Source: an uncultured Lachnospiraceae bacterium (GTDB lineage Bacteria > Bacillota > Clostridia > Lachnospirales > Lachnospiraceae). Taken from it: a stretch of 33,865 nt of DNA. Of this stretch, positions 1-7,035 are shown one piece after another; position 1 is the stretch's first letter; every line of letters starts with the position of its first letter. A model generated the notes under the pieces. The model did not search any database and had not been told where the DNA came from. It worked only from the letters and a program-made list of their open reading frames with translations. Location: the NCBI GenBank assembly GCA_937910785.1, contig CALDLG010000132.1:1-33865 (forward strand). Direction: 5' to 3'. Both the position numbers and the translations under genes were made by a program.

Positions 1-1
1 C

Positions 2-1072
2 GTGGATTTTTTCCAGCTGAATGTGGTACAGCATTGTGAGAAGGGTGATGTGCTTGCAAGGCTGATTCCCGAAGATCCCGGACAATGCGGGATGAATCTG
101 CTCGGAGAGCAGCTGAAGCCGAGGGATGTGAGGACGGCTGCGTTAAAATACGGTAATAATATAGAGCTTTCTGAGGACCGCACAACACTGACTTCGCTGG
201 TCAATGGTCATGTGGAACTGATTGAAGACAGTGTTTTCGTTTCCGATGTTCTGATCGTGGAGAACGTAGATAATGCGACCGGAAATATCGATTATGAAGG
301 AAGCGTTCAGGTTAACGGTAATGTATGTACCAATTTTCAGGTGAAGGCAAAAGGAAACATTGAAGTTAAGGGCGTCGTGGAGGGCGCCATTCTGGAAGCG
401 GGTGAAAATATTATTATTGCCCGCGGCGTTAACGGCATGGGACGTGGCGCTTTAAAGGCCGGCGGCAATATTATCGCCAAATTTCTGCAGGGAGTCATTG
501 TACAGGCGGATGGATATATATCGTCGGAATCGGTTTTGCACAGCAGGCTGATGGCAGGAACCGAAATTAACATAGACGGGAAAAAGGGATTTATAACAGG
601 AGGAAGTGCCAGCGCGGTTAATTGTGTCAATGTAAAAACGCTTGGTTCGCCGATGGCGGCGGGCACGATCGTGGAGGTTGGCGTTGATCCGAATCTTTCT
701 GTCAGAATACAGGAGCTTCAGGATCAGATCGAAGAGGAGCACAAAGCGATACAGTCCATTCAGCAGATTCTGATTTCCACGAAGAAAAAAATTGCGCAGG
801 GAGTAAAGCTTTCCTCAGAGCAGCTTCAGTATATGCAGACGCTGGTGGAAGCCAACCGGATGAAAACAGAGATTGTCAATGAAAATATTGCGGAGATGGA
901 ACGGATGCAGAGCCAGCTGAGAGGAAAGAGCGGCGCCTGTGTGATCGTGAGGGGAATCGCCTATCCGGGGACGAAGATCTGCATTGGGGATGTTTCCATG
1001 ACCATACAGAAGGAGACGCAATACTGCCGGTTTGTGAAATCCGGCGGCGATGTGAAAATGACCGGTATGTAG
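2..1072 (+). CDS. FapA family protein (DUF342), C-terminal part, 5' truncated by window edge
   Basis: The reading frame is open to the window edge, and its first codon (GTG) looks internal, so the true start lies upstream. The first ~60 residues carry the FapA-like stretch with KGDVLARLIP and GMNLLGE. Residues ~85-230 are a repetitive, glycine-rich beta-helix-like region with recurring short units such as VKAKGNIEVKG and LKAGGNIIA. Residues ~235-310 form a charged coiled coil, followed by a short beta-rich tail. This is the usual architecture of the FapA/DUF342 family (flagellar assembly protein A), a cytoplasmic protein of poorly known function that often sits next to flagellar genes. Its place ahead of a SwrB-like gene and rpsB fits the end of a fla/che operon. 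Family call is firm; the cellular role is inferred. Confidence 0.85.
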   Translation: MDFFQLNVVQHCEKGDVLARLIPEDPGQCGMNLLGEQLKPRDVRTAALKYGNNIELSEDRTTLTSLVNGHVELIEDSVFVSDVLIVENVDNATGNIDYEGSVQVNGNVCTNFQVKAKGNIEVKGVVEGAILEAGENIIIARGVNGMGRGALKAGGNIIAKFLQGVIVQADGYISSESVLHSRLMAGTEINIDGKKGFITGGSASAVNCVNVKTLGSPMAAGTIVEVGVDPNLSVRIQELQDQIEEEHKAIQSIQQILISTKKKIAQGVKLSSEQLQYMQTLVEANRMKTEIVNENIAEMERMQSQLRGKSGACVIVRGIAYPGTKICIGDVSMTIQKETQYCRFVKSGGDVKMTGM

Positions 1073-1124
1073 TGTCCGGAAGGGAAGCGCTGTCGTATCG
1101 GATGAAAAAGGGAGATGATGACGA

Positions 1125-1451
1125 ATGGCGATTGGTCAGATCGAGATACAGGGTCAGATTACCAGAGCGCATGATATGACGCATTTGAAGCATAATGAAG
1201 ATACAAAGGGCATGGTAGAGCAGGCCAATGTGAGCGAGCAGTTTTCGAAAGTAATCGAAAATCAGCTGACAAAAGTATATCGTGGAGAACGGCCGGAGTA
1301 TCAGAATAAAAAGTTCGACGCCAAAGAAAAGGGCAGCAATGAATACGGCGGAGACGGCGGGCGGAAGGGCAGAAAAAAAGAAAAAGAAAAAAGGGATGCG
1401 GACGGAAAGGTACTTTTAAAGAGTATTGGTAATTTTGACGCGTCCATGTAA
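1125..1451 (+). CDS. Small hypothetical protein in motility operon
   Basis: 108 residues, start chosen at ATG 1125 behind GGGAG at 1110-1114. I do not recognise a named family. The first ~60 residues look amphipathic and helical; residues ~60-95 are extremely charged (runs of K, E, G, R) and probably disordered; the end VLLKSIGNFDASM is hydrophobic again. No membrane segment or cysteine. It lies 52 bases after the FapA-like gene and 44 bases before the SwrB-like gene, so it is probably co-transcribed with them and may be a small motility accessory factor. That role rests on context only. Confidence 0.7.
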   Translation: MAIGQIEIQGQITRAHDMTHLKHNEDTKGMVEQANVSEQFSKVIENQLTKVYRGERPEYQNKKFDAKEKGSNEYGGDGGRKGRKKEKEKRDADGKVLLKSIGNFDASM

Positions 1452-1495
1452 TATACTGCCAATTTACCGGGCAGCACAGGAAACGGGAGGTCAAG

Positions 1496-2608
1496 ATGGG
1501 GATTGTAGAAATAGTATTGATTATAGCGGGTGCCATTATCTGTATCCTGGGATATCTGATGCCTTCCAGAAAAGAAGACATGGATGAGACCCTTCAGCTG
1601 ATCAGTGAGGACGAAGTCAGGAAAGTGGTCGATAAAGAGATCGATGCCGCCAAATCGCATATTACGGATATTGTGGATGAAACAGTGACCTATGCGATGG
1701 AGAAGACCGAACGATCCATGGAGAGAGTGACCAACGAGAAGATCATGGCGGTCAATGAATATTCCGATACCGTTTTGGAGGAAATCAATAAAAATCATAA
1801 GGAAGTTTTGTTTCTGTATGATATGTTGAATGATAAACACGATAATCTGAAAGAAACCGTTTCGGAAGCCTCCAAAACCGCAGAAGAGATCAGGCAGACG
1901 GTTCGGGATGCGGAAATTACGGCAAAGGAAACGCAGGAATCCGTCAAAAGTGTGGAAGACTCGGTCAGAAATATGGAGGATTCCGTCAGGGAAGCGGAGG
2001 AAGCGGCCAGGAACGCGGCAAAGAATGCGGTGAGCGCCGTACAGGAAGCCCTGTCTGAAGGCCGGAACGAAACGGAAAGACCGATGGAAGAAAAGCGGTC
2101 TTATGAGCGCGGCACGGAAGCGGTGGATATCGATATGCCTGCCGGTGAAGCGGAGCCTGCCGCTTCGGACGGGACGGAAATAAACCGGGGGACGATATAT
2201 GAAGGGATGTCCGATGCGGAAGAGACCGGAGCGGAGTCCTTTACCGGGGAACCCGAAGACACAACGGATTCGATTTATGCGGAGATGCAGCAGATGCTGG
2301 CGGATATGGAAGATCATTTCGTTCCGATCAAACCGCCGAGAGTAGAGATTATTCATGATCCCGACAGCGAATATGATTATGTTGCGGAGACGCCGCAGAG
2401 AAACGAGATGCCTGAGCCTGCGGAAATGCCTGTGGAAACGAAGCCGCTGAATATCCGGTTCACGAACGGAAAGAATAACGGAAGAAACAGCAATGAAAGA
2501 ATACTGGAGCTTCATAAGGCCGGAAAATCCAATATGGCGATCGCAAAGGAGCTGGGACTTGGTATCGGGGAAGTGAAGCTGGTAATCGATTTGTTTGAAG
2601 GATTTTGA
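1496..2608 (+). CDS. SwrB-like (DUF6115-type) membrane-anchored coiled-coil protein
   Basis: 370 residues, start ATG 1496 behind GGGAGG. Residues ~3-22 are one membrane segment, so the protein is probably anchored with a cytoplasmic tail. Residues ~30-190 are a long heptad-rich coiled coil; ~190-330 are acidic and low in complexity. The last ~35 residues form a compact helix-turn-helix-like module (RILELHKAGKSNMAIAKELG followed by EVKLVIDLF). An N-terminal anchor, coiled coil and this C-terminal module match B. subtilis SwrB, which lies immediately upstream of rpsB and promotes activation of the flagellar export apparatus. The position here (FapA-like gene upstream, rpsB downstream) is nearly the same. 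The protein is about twice the length of SwrB through its central region. Homology is inferred from motif and synteny, not from an alignment. Confidence 0.7.
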   Translation: MGIVEIVLIIAGAIICILGYLMPSRKEDMDETLQLISEDEVRKVVDKEIDAAKSHITDIVDETVTYAMEKTERSMERVTNEKIMAVNEYSDTVLEEINKNHKEVLFLYDMLNDKHDNLKETVSEASKTAEEIRQTVRDAEITAKETQESVKSVEDSVRNMEDSVREAEEAARNAAKNAVSAVQEALSEGRNETERPMEEKRSYERGTEAVDIDMPAGEAEPAASDGTEINRGTIYEGMSDAEETGAESFTGEPEDTTDSIYAEMQQMLADMEDHFVPIKPPRVEIIHDPDSEYDYVAETPQRNEMPEPAEMPVETKPLNIRFTNGKNNGRNSNERILELHKAGKSNMAIAKELGLGIGEVKLVIDLFEGF

Positions 2609-2650
2609 GACTGATTGGAGTATCTGCGAAAGCGGACGGATGGGTATATT

Positions 2651-3364
2651 ATGGAATTAAAATACTATTTACGCGGGCTGGGGCTCGGAATTGTAGTGAC
2701 TGCGCTGATTATGGGAATGATATCTTCCAGGGGCCATGCGATGACGGATGAGGAGATCATTGCAAGGGCAAAACAGCTTGGGATGACGGAAAGCAGAGTG
2801 CTGACCGATACGGCTGCAAATGACGGGAAGACAGAGGAGGCCGCGGGCGAAAACGGAAAACCGGAAGAAAACGGCGGTCTGCCTGACGAGGGCGCTTCGG
2901 CAGATGTTTCGTCCGAAGGAGAGAATGCTTCGGACAGCGATCCTGCTTCAGTTGATTCTGCATCAAATGATCCTGCCGGCATGACGGCCTCCGGAGATGA
3001 GGAGGCGCCTGTGCTGCCTCCGGACGAAGAAGAGACCGGACAGGATACGGAAGAGCAGGCAGGAGCGGAGCCGGCCGGGGATACGGGTGCAGAGGAACAA
3101 AATGAGCCTGTGGATATGGCCGGTCAGGATCAGACGGCAGCTTCCGGCGCTCCGACGGTTATTACGGTCGGAAGCGGAGACGGTTCTTATACGGTCAGCA
3201 AAAAACTGGAGGATGTGGGAGCCATCGCATCGGCCTCAGATTTTGATACATTTCTGTGCGAAAACGGTTACGATAAAAAAATTCGGTCAGGGAATTATAC
3301 GATTCCGGCAGGAGCCAGCGATGAGCAGATCGCCAGGATGATTACCGGCATGCAGCCGGAATGA
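2651..3364 (+). CDS. Membrane protein with MltG-like (YceG-like) terminal domain, no catalytic domain
   Basis: 237 residues from ATG 2651. The frame is open a little further up, but only a TTG exists there, and the ATG is followed directly by a typical membrane anchor (residues ~5-27). Residues ~50-165 are an acidic Glu/Asp/Ala/Gly/Pro linker. Residues ~170-237 (YTVSKKLEDVGAI, FDTFLCENGYDKKIRSGNY, then AGASDEQIARMITG) resemble the small LysM-like domain at the start of MltG/YceG endolytic transglycosylases. The MltG catalytic domain is absent and the gene stops cleanly, so this is more likely an envelope-binding or regulatory protein than an enzyme. It is the last gene before a strong terminator and probably ends the motility operon. 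No clear Shine-Dalgarno is visible at the chosen start. Confidence 0.65.
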   Translation: MELKYYLRGLGLGIVVTALIMGMISSRGHAMTDEEIIARAKQLGMTESRVLTDTAANDGKTEEAAGENGKPEENGGLPDEGASADVSSEGENASDSDPASVDSASNDPAGMTASGDEEAPVLPPDEEETGQDTEEQAGAEPAGDTGAEEQNEPVDMAGQDQTAASGAPTVITVGSGDGSYTVSKKLEDVGAIASASDFDTFLCENGYDKKIRSGNYTIPAGASDEQIARMITGMQPE

Positions 3365-3417
3365 CGGTTCGGGAAGGCGGAAGGTCGGAACGGAACGAAA
3401 AAGCCGGAATGGAAAGC

Positions 3418-3443
3418 ACATAACGGAAAGACATAACGGAAAA
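3418..3443 (+). repeat. 13-bp tandem repeat, two copies
   Basis: ACATAACGGAAAG at 3418-3430 is followed directly by ACATAACGGAAAA at 3431-3443, 12 of 13 bases identical. It lies between the last motility-operon gene and its terminator. No function is evident. Confidence 0.6.
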
Positions 3444-3450
3444 TTTTAGA

Positions 3451-3477
3451 AACCCTCTTGCATAAAGAGGGTTTTTT
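3451..3477 (+). terminator. Rho-independent terminator of the upstream (motility) operon
   Basis: AACCCTCTT (3451-3459) pairs with AAGAGGGTT (3465-3473) around a 5-base loop and is followed by a run of T to 3477. It separates the FapA/SwrB-like operon from rpsB-tsf. Confidence 0.9.
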
Positions 3478-3478
3478 G

Positions 3479-3487
3479 TGTTATAGT
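3479..3487 (+). promoter_or_regulatory. Extended -10 promoter for rpsB-tsf
   Basis: TG at 3479-3480, one base, then TATAGT at 3482-3487 form an extended -10 element. The sequence 17 bases upstream of the -10 is TTGCAT (3459-3464), a poor -35 that lies inside the preceding terminator hairpin. The resulting rpsB leader of about 150 nt contains a small hairpin (GCGGA / TCCGC, about 3499-3514). It could serve r-protein autoregulation, but I recognise no known S2 leader motif. Confidence 0.6.
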
Positions 3488-3640
3488 ATGTAAGTGCGTG
3501 CGGCGGATTGTTCCGCATGCTGCAGGCAGAAAACACATATGCCCATTATCTGTTGGTGCTTCGTGGATCGGGGTAAGCAGATGAGTCGGCCCGGCCGGAT
3601 AAAGCATATGGAAGAAAACAACCAAATGGAGGTAGGAAAC

Positions 3641-4396
3641 ATGAGCGTTATTTCAATGAAGCAGTTACTGGAAGCAGGTGTGCATTTCGGACACCAGACA
3701 AGAAGATGGAACCCGAAAATGGCTCCTTACATCTTTACGGAAAGAAACGGTATCCACATTATTGACTTACAGAAATCCGTAGGAAAAGTAGATGAGGCGT
3801 ACAAGGCAGTTTTTGATGTCGCTTCTCAGGGCGGTACCATTCTTTTCGTTGGAACCAAGAAGCAGGCGCAGGATGCCGTAAAGGTAGAGGCAGAGCGCTG
3901 CGGTATGTATTATGTAAACGAAAGATGGCTTGGCGGTATGCTGACCAATTTCAAAACGATCCGTTCCAGAATCGAAAGACTGAAAGCGATCGAAACCATG
4001 TCGGAAGACGGGACATTTGATGTACTTCCCAAGAAAGAAGTTATCAAGCTGAAAAAAGAGTGGGAGAAGCTGGAGAAGAACCTGGGTGGAATCAAGAAAA
4101 TGACAAGAATTCCCGATTGTATCTTCGTGGTAGACCCCAAGAAAGAGAAGATTTGTGTTCAGGAAGCTCATACACTCGGCATTACACTGATCGGTATCGG
4201 TGATACGAACTGCGATCCCGAAGAACTCGATTACATCATTCCGGGTAATGACGATGCGATCAGAGCGGTGAAGCTGATCGTTTCCAAGATGGCGGATGCT
4301 GTTATCGAAGCAAATCAGGGCGCTGAGGAATACGTGGAAGAGGCTGATCAGGCAGCGGAAGAGTCCGCAGAAGCGGAAGCGGCCGAAGAAGCGTAA
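3641..4396 (+). CDS. rpsB: 30S ribosomal protein S2
   Basis: 251 residues. Start ATG 3641 is set by GGAGGT at 3628-3633 and by the family N-terminus (MSVISMKQLLEAGVHFGHQT). The conserved S2 features are present: GVHFGHQTRRWNPKM, IHIIDLQKS, ILFVGTKKQA, RWLGGMLTNFKT, PDCIFVVDP and GIGDTNCDPEELDYIIPGNDDAIRA. S2 assembles late on the 30S subunit and is needed for mRNA and S1 binding. The last ~25 residues are an acidic Glu/Ala tail, common in clostridial S2. The gene is paired with tsf 60 bases downstream, as in nearly all bacteria, and is driven by the promoter at 3479-3487. Confidence 0.98.
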   Translation: MSVISMKQLLEAGVHFGHQTRRWNPKMAPYIFTERNGIHIIDLQKSVGKVDEAYKAVFDVASQGGTILFVGTKKQAQDAVKVEAERCGMYYVNERWLGGMLTNFKTIRSRIERLKAIETMSEDGTFDVLPKKEVIKLKKEWEKLEKNLGGIKKMTRIPDCIFVVDPKKEKICVQEAHTLGITLIGIGDTNCDPEELDYIIPGNDDAIRAVKLIVSKMADAVIEANQGAEEYVEEADQAAEESAEAEAAEEA

Positions 4397-4456
4397 TCGA
4401 AGCGGAAAATAACGAAACAGCATAACAAGTTGATCATACAGGAGGAAATACAGAAA

Positions 4457-5395
4457 ATGGCTATCACAGCAGCAATGGTAAAAGAATTAAGAGAACTGAC
4501 CGGTGCAGGCATGATGGATTGCAAGAAAGCGCTCGGCGAGACCGACGGTGATATGGATGCGGCGGTAGAGTATCTGAGAAAGAACGGACAGGCAAAGGCG
4601 GAGAAGAAGGCCGGCAGAATTGCGGCGGAAGGTCTGTGCCGCGTGGCGGTAAAGGATGATAAGACAGCAGCAGTTGTTGAAGTGAACTCCGAAACAGATT
4701 TCGTTGCGAAGAACGCGGATTTTCAGGCATATGTGGAAGCGGTTGCAACACAGGCCGTTGATTCCGATGCGGCGGATCTGGATGCATTCATGGCAGAAGC
4801 ATGGCATGTGGATACGACAAAGACCGTAAAGGATGCTCTTGTGGATAAAATTGCGGTAATCGGTGAAAATCTGAATATCAGAAGATTTCGGAAGGTGGTT
4901 GCAAGCGACGGCTGTGTCGTTACCTATGTTCATGGCGGCGGACGGATCGGCGTTATTGTGGAGGCGGCGACCAATGTAGTAAACGATGCCGTTAAAGAGG
5001 CGATGACCAACATCGCAATGCAGGTTGCGGCGCTTTCTCCGAAATATATTTCCACGGCGGATGTATCCGAGGAATATAAGGCACATGAGAAGGAGATCAT
5101 CGCGGAGCAGATCAAGAACGATCCGAAGATGGCCGGCAAGCCTGAAAAGGTAATCGAGGGCGCTGTAAACGGACGCCTTAACAAAGAGCTGAAAGAGGTA
5201 TGCCTGTTAGAGCAGGTATATGTAAAGGCGGAAGACGGCAAACAGTCCGTAGCGAAATACATCGAGCAGGTAGCAAAAGAAAACAACGCGGAGCTTTCCA
5301 TTAAATCCTTCGTTCGTTTCGAGACCGGTGAAGGACTTGAGAAGAAGGAAGAGAATTTTGCGGAAGAAGTTGCGAAGCAGATGGGAGGAAACTAA
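4457..5395 (+). CDS. tsf: Elongation factor Ts, C-terminus rewritten by an integrated element
   Basis: 312 residues, start ATG 4457 behind GGAGG at 4441-4445. The N-terminal UBA-like domain carries VKELRELTGAGMMDCKKAL. The core has the nucleotide-exchange motif in SETDFVAKN, which acts on EF-Tu, and the dimerisation region follows. EF-Ts recycles EF-Tu-GDP. The final codons are unusual: the 16-bp repeat TTGCGAAGCAGATGGG at 5370-5385 lies in the end of the gene and recurs at 10748-10763, where the sequence continues as GGC ATG TAA. The pre-insertion protein therefore ended in VAKQMGM, whereas it now ends in VAKQMGGN, the last codons being supplied by the element. Function should be kept, since only the extreme tail changes. 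Confidence 0.98.
   Translation: MAITAAMVKELRELTGAGMMDCKKALGETDGDMDAAVEYLRKNGQAKAEKKAGRIAAEGLCRVAVKDDKTAAVVEVNSETDFVAKNADFQAYVEAVATQAVDSDAADLDAFMAEAWHVDTTKTVKDALVDKIAVIGENLNIRRFRKVVASDGCVVTYVHGGGRIGVIVEAATNVVNDAVKEAMTNIAMQVAALSPKYISTADVSEEYKAHEKEIIAEQIKNDPKMAGKPEKVIEGAVNGRLNKELKEVCLLEQVYVKAEDGKQSVAKYIEQVAKENNAELSIKSFVRFETGEGLEKKEENFAEEVAKQMGGN
5370..5385 (+). repeat. attL core, left copy of 16-bp direct repeat
   Basis: TTGCGAAGCAGATGGG, identical to 10748-10763. It lies within the last codons of tsf and marks the left junction of the integrated element. Confidence 0.9.
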
Positions 5396-5420
5396 TAAGA
5401 AAAGTTTCAGCCTGAAATTC

Positions 5421-5442
5421 CTTGAAAACATAGGAAAGTCAA
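5421..5442 (+). repeat. Left copy of 22-bp subterminal imperfect direct repeat
   Basis: CCTTGAAAACATAGGAAAGTCA is related (17 of 22 bases) to 10717-10738. The copies lie just inside the left and right att cores in the same orientation, as expected of recombinase or accessory-factor binding sites. Function is inferred. Confidence 0.5.
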
Positions 5443-5476
5443 GCATTAGAGCGTGTTTTGTGAATATAAAGAGGGT

Positions 5477-5562
5477 ATCATAAGTTATCGTAAATTATCG
5501 CAAAATATCATGGTAATTTTGGTAAAGATTTGGTACGGATTTTGGTAAGAGATTTTACCAAA
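5477..5562 (+). promoter_or_regulatory. Phased repeats and TTTGGTA motifs, probable Int/Xis arm sites (left end)
   Basis: Four successive 10-bp units start at 5477, 5487, 5497 and 5507 (ATCATAAGTT, ATCGTAAATT, ATCGCAAAAT, ATCATGGTAA), giving exactly one-helical-turn spacing. They are followed by three TTTGGTA copies (5518, 5529, 5541), about 11-12 bp apart, and an inverted copy TACCAAA at 5556-5562. The same motif recurs at the other end of the element. This looks like binding sites for an integrase arm-binding domain and a bending factor. The stretch 5396-5733 holds no gene other than this and the hairpin at 5657-5690. Confidence 0.5.
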
Positions 5563-5656
5563 GTCATTCACGAAAAGTTTGCTTGCTTATTCACTGTTTT
5601 GGAAGGAATGAAGTATCAATCAGTAATTGAATAGGAGTTTAAACAATAAGCATAAG

Positions 5657-5699
5657 GGCATTACCATTTGGAGAATAGAATGGTAGTGCCTTTATTTTT
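5657..5699 (+). terminator. Rho-independent terminator inside the left end of the element
   Basis: GGCATTACCATT (5657-5668) pairs with AATGGTAGTGCC (5679-5690), 12 pairs with one G-T, followed by a T-rich tract to 5699. It is the first terminator downstream of tsf in the present arrangement and may replace the displaced native one at 10785-10820. Confidence 0.8.
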
Positions 5700-5733
5700 G
5701 TTGTTTAAAATCAAAAGAAAGGAACATAACAAT

Positions 5734-6172
5734 ATGAAAACAATTAAGAATATGAACGACTTACAAAAAGCACTCATGCCTACAATGGCAAAAATGGTTG
5801 ACACATTAGCAGAAAAGAGTATATGAGACATTAAATTTCTTTCTACAAGAGTATTACAACAGTTATGATCCAGTTTCATATCAAAGGACGCTAGATTTTC
5901 TGTATTCGGCTGTGAAAGTAGAACCTAAAATAATGGGAAATAAAGTAGTAGCGTCTGTTTATATCGACACGGAATCTATGGACAACTATTATGAAGCTAC
6001 TGGTTATCAGGTGGCTAAATGGGCGGATCAAGGCACACACGGAGGAACGATAGAAGGAAACAATACCCCTCATGTATGGCAAGATACCATAGATAATACT
6101 GTCAACAATGGTGAACTTTTGAAATTAGCAATGGATTATCTGAAAAGTAAGGGATTTTCAGTGAGGGCATAA
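5734..6172 (+). pseudogene. Frameshifted phage protein, possibly HK97-gp10/tail-completion-like
   Basis: An ATG at 5734 opens a 30-codon frame (MKTIKNMNDLQKALMPTMAK...) that ends at TGA 5824-5826. The protein clearly continues in the next frame from about 5810 (YETLNFFLQEYYNSYDPVSY...) to the stop at 6172. The second frame has no good start nearby; its first ATG is at 5930. A single-base difference around 5810-5823 would join both parts into a ~145-residue protein. The joined product, with ATGYQVAKWADQGTHGG and a C-terminal helix, resembles small phage head-tail or minor tail proteins of the gp10 type found in clostridial prophages. That family call is tentative. Programmed frameshifting is possible, but no clear slippery site plus structure is visible, so decay is favoured. 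Confidence 0.55.
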
Positions 6173-6190
6173 GGAAAGGAATCTGAAGAT

Positions 6191-6580
6191 ATGGCAAAAG
6201 TAAATAATGCAGTTCGTATTGTGGAATTTGAAACAGAAAGTGATTTGTATGCACATATGGAGAATGATTTAGTAAGCTGCTTTGATGAACCAGATTCGAG
6301 ATGCTACAAATTGAAGAATATCCAATTATTAGATGAAAACCATGCAATTTTATATTTTGAAGAAGATATAAATACAATCATGGTTAGATTTATTTATAAC
6401 AAAGAAGTGTTACACATGGATGAAGCACCAGATGAAATAAGTTATTTTACAATTCAGGAAATATCTTTACTCAATGATTTAGGAATAATAACTATTGGTG
6501 ATATGACTTATGACATTGAAGAAATTGAATATGTAATGGATATGTACGGTGTACGCCATGCAGATATTTTTTTGAATTAA
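6191..6580 (+). CDS. Hypothetical acidic protein of prophage-like element
   Basis: 129 residues, start ATG 6191, with AAAGGA about 10 bases upstream. Family not recognised. The protein is acidic, has no membrane segment and appears alpha/beta, with LYFEEDINTIMVRFIYNKEV as a likely beta pair and a C-terminal stretch MTYDIEEIEYVMDMYGVRHA. It lies 18 bases after the frameshifted gp10-like gene and 20 bases before the next gene, so the four genes look like one former operon. By position it could be a phage structural or chaperone protein; this is unproven. Confidence 0.6.
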   Translation: MAKVNNAVRIVEFETESDLYAHMENDLVSCFDEPDSRCYKLKNIQLLDENHAILYFEEDINTIMVRFIYNKEVLHMDEAPDEISYFTIQEISLLNDLGIITIGDMTYDIEEIEYVMDMYGVRHADIFLN

Positions 6581-6600
6581 GAAAGCGAGGAACAGTTTTT

Positions 6601-7017
6601 ATGACAAGTAACCCAAATAGACAATATGAAAATGAACAGTACAAAAGAACACCTGATCCAGTAATGGAATCTGGATTCACAAACTATGAACGATTATTAG
6701 TGGAACTGAATAACCGTATGTACTATCCAAAAGAAACATATGAAAAATTCCTAAACGAGAATGGATTGCTTGCAGAAGATACTTTTGATAAGAATACAGA
6801 TCATGCACAACTTTTGGAAACAGTATATTCCATTTTACAGACTTTACTTAGCAATATTGATATGTACCGAAAAATCGAAACTGAATTTGTCACGTCCGGT
6901 GAAGCGTCAACGGCATTACAGAACCGTTTGAAAGACCTTAGAGCAGAAATCAATAGGATAAAAGCAGAAATGCACTATACGGATTCTGACTTTTCATTTA
7001 TGTATTACACACGATAA
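6601..7017 (+). CDS. Hypothetical helical protein of prophage-like element
   Basis: 138 residues, start ATG 6601 with GAGGAA upstream. Family not recognised. It is largely helical: residues ~25-75 contain ERLLVELNNRMYYPKETYEKF, and ~95-125 form a coiled coil (LQNRLKDLRAEINRIKAEMH). No membrane segment or metal motif. Close spacing (18 bases to the following gene) suggests co-transcription with the phage-like genes on both sides. Confidence 0.6.
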   Translation: MTSNPNRQYENEQYKRTPDPVMESGFTNYERLLVELNNRMYYPKETYEKFLNENGLLAEDTFDKNTDHAQLLETVYSILQTLLSNIDMYRKIETEFVTSGEASTALQNRLKDLRAEINRIKAEMHYTDSDFSFMYYTR

Positions 7018-7035
7018 GAAAGGAGAAGTATCTGT

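Noticed and set aside
1301..2515. Long open frame of ~400 codons on the minus strand opposite the SwrB-like gene
   Set aside because: Composition is Arg/Phe/Ile/His-rich with no recognisable motif and it mirrors the coiled-coil gene on the plus strand, which has a good ribosome site; treated as an antisense shadow.
3488..3640. Known riboswitch or r-protein S2 leader in the rpsB leader
   Set aside because: Only a short hairpin is visible and I recognise no conserved core of a named leader class.
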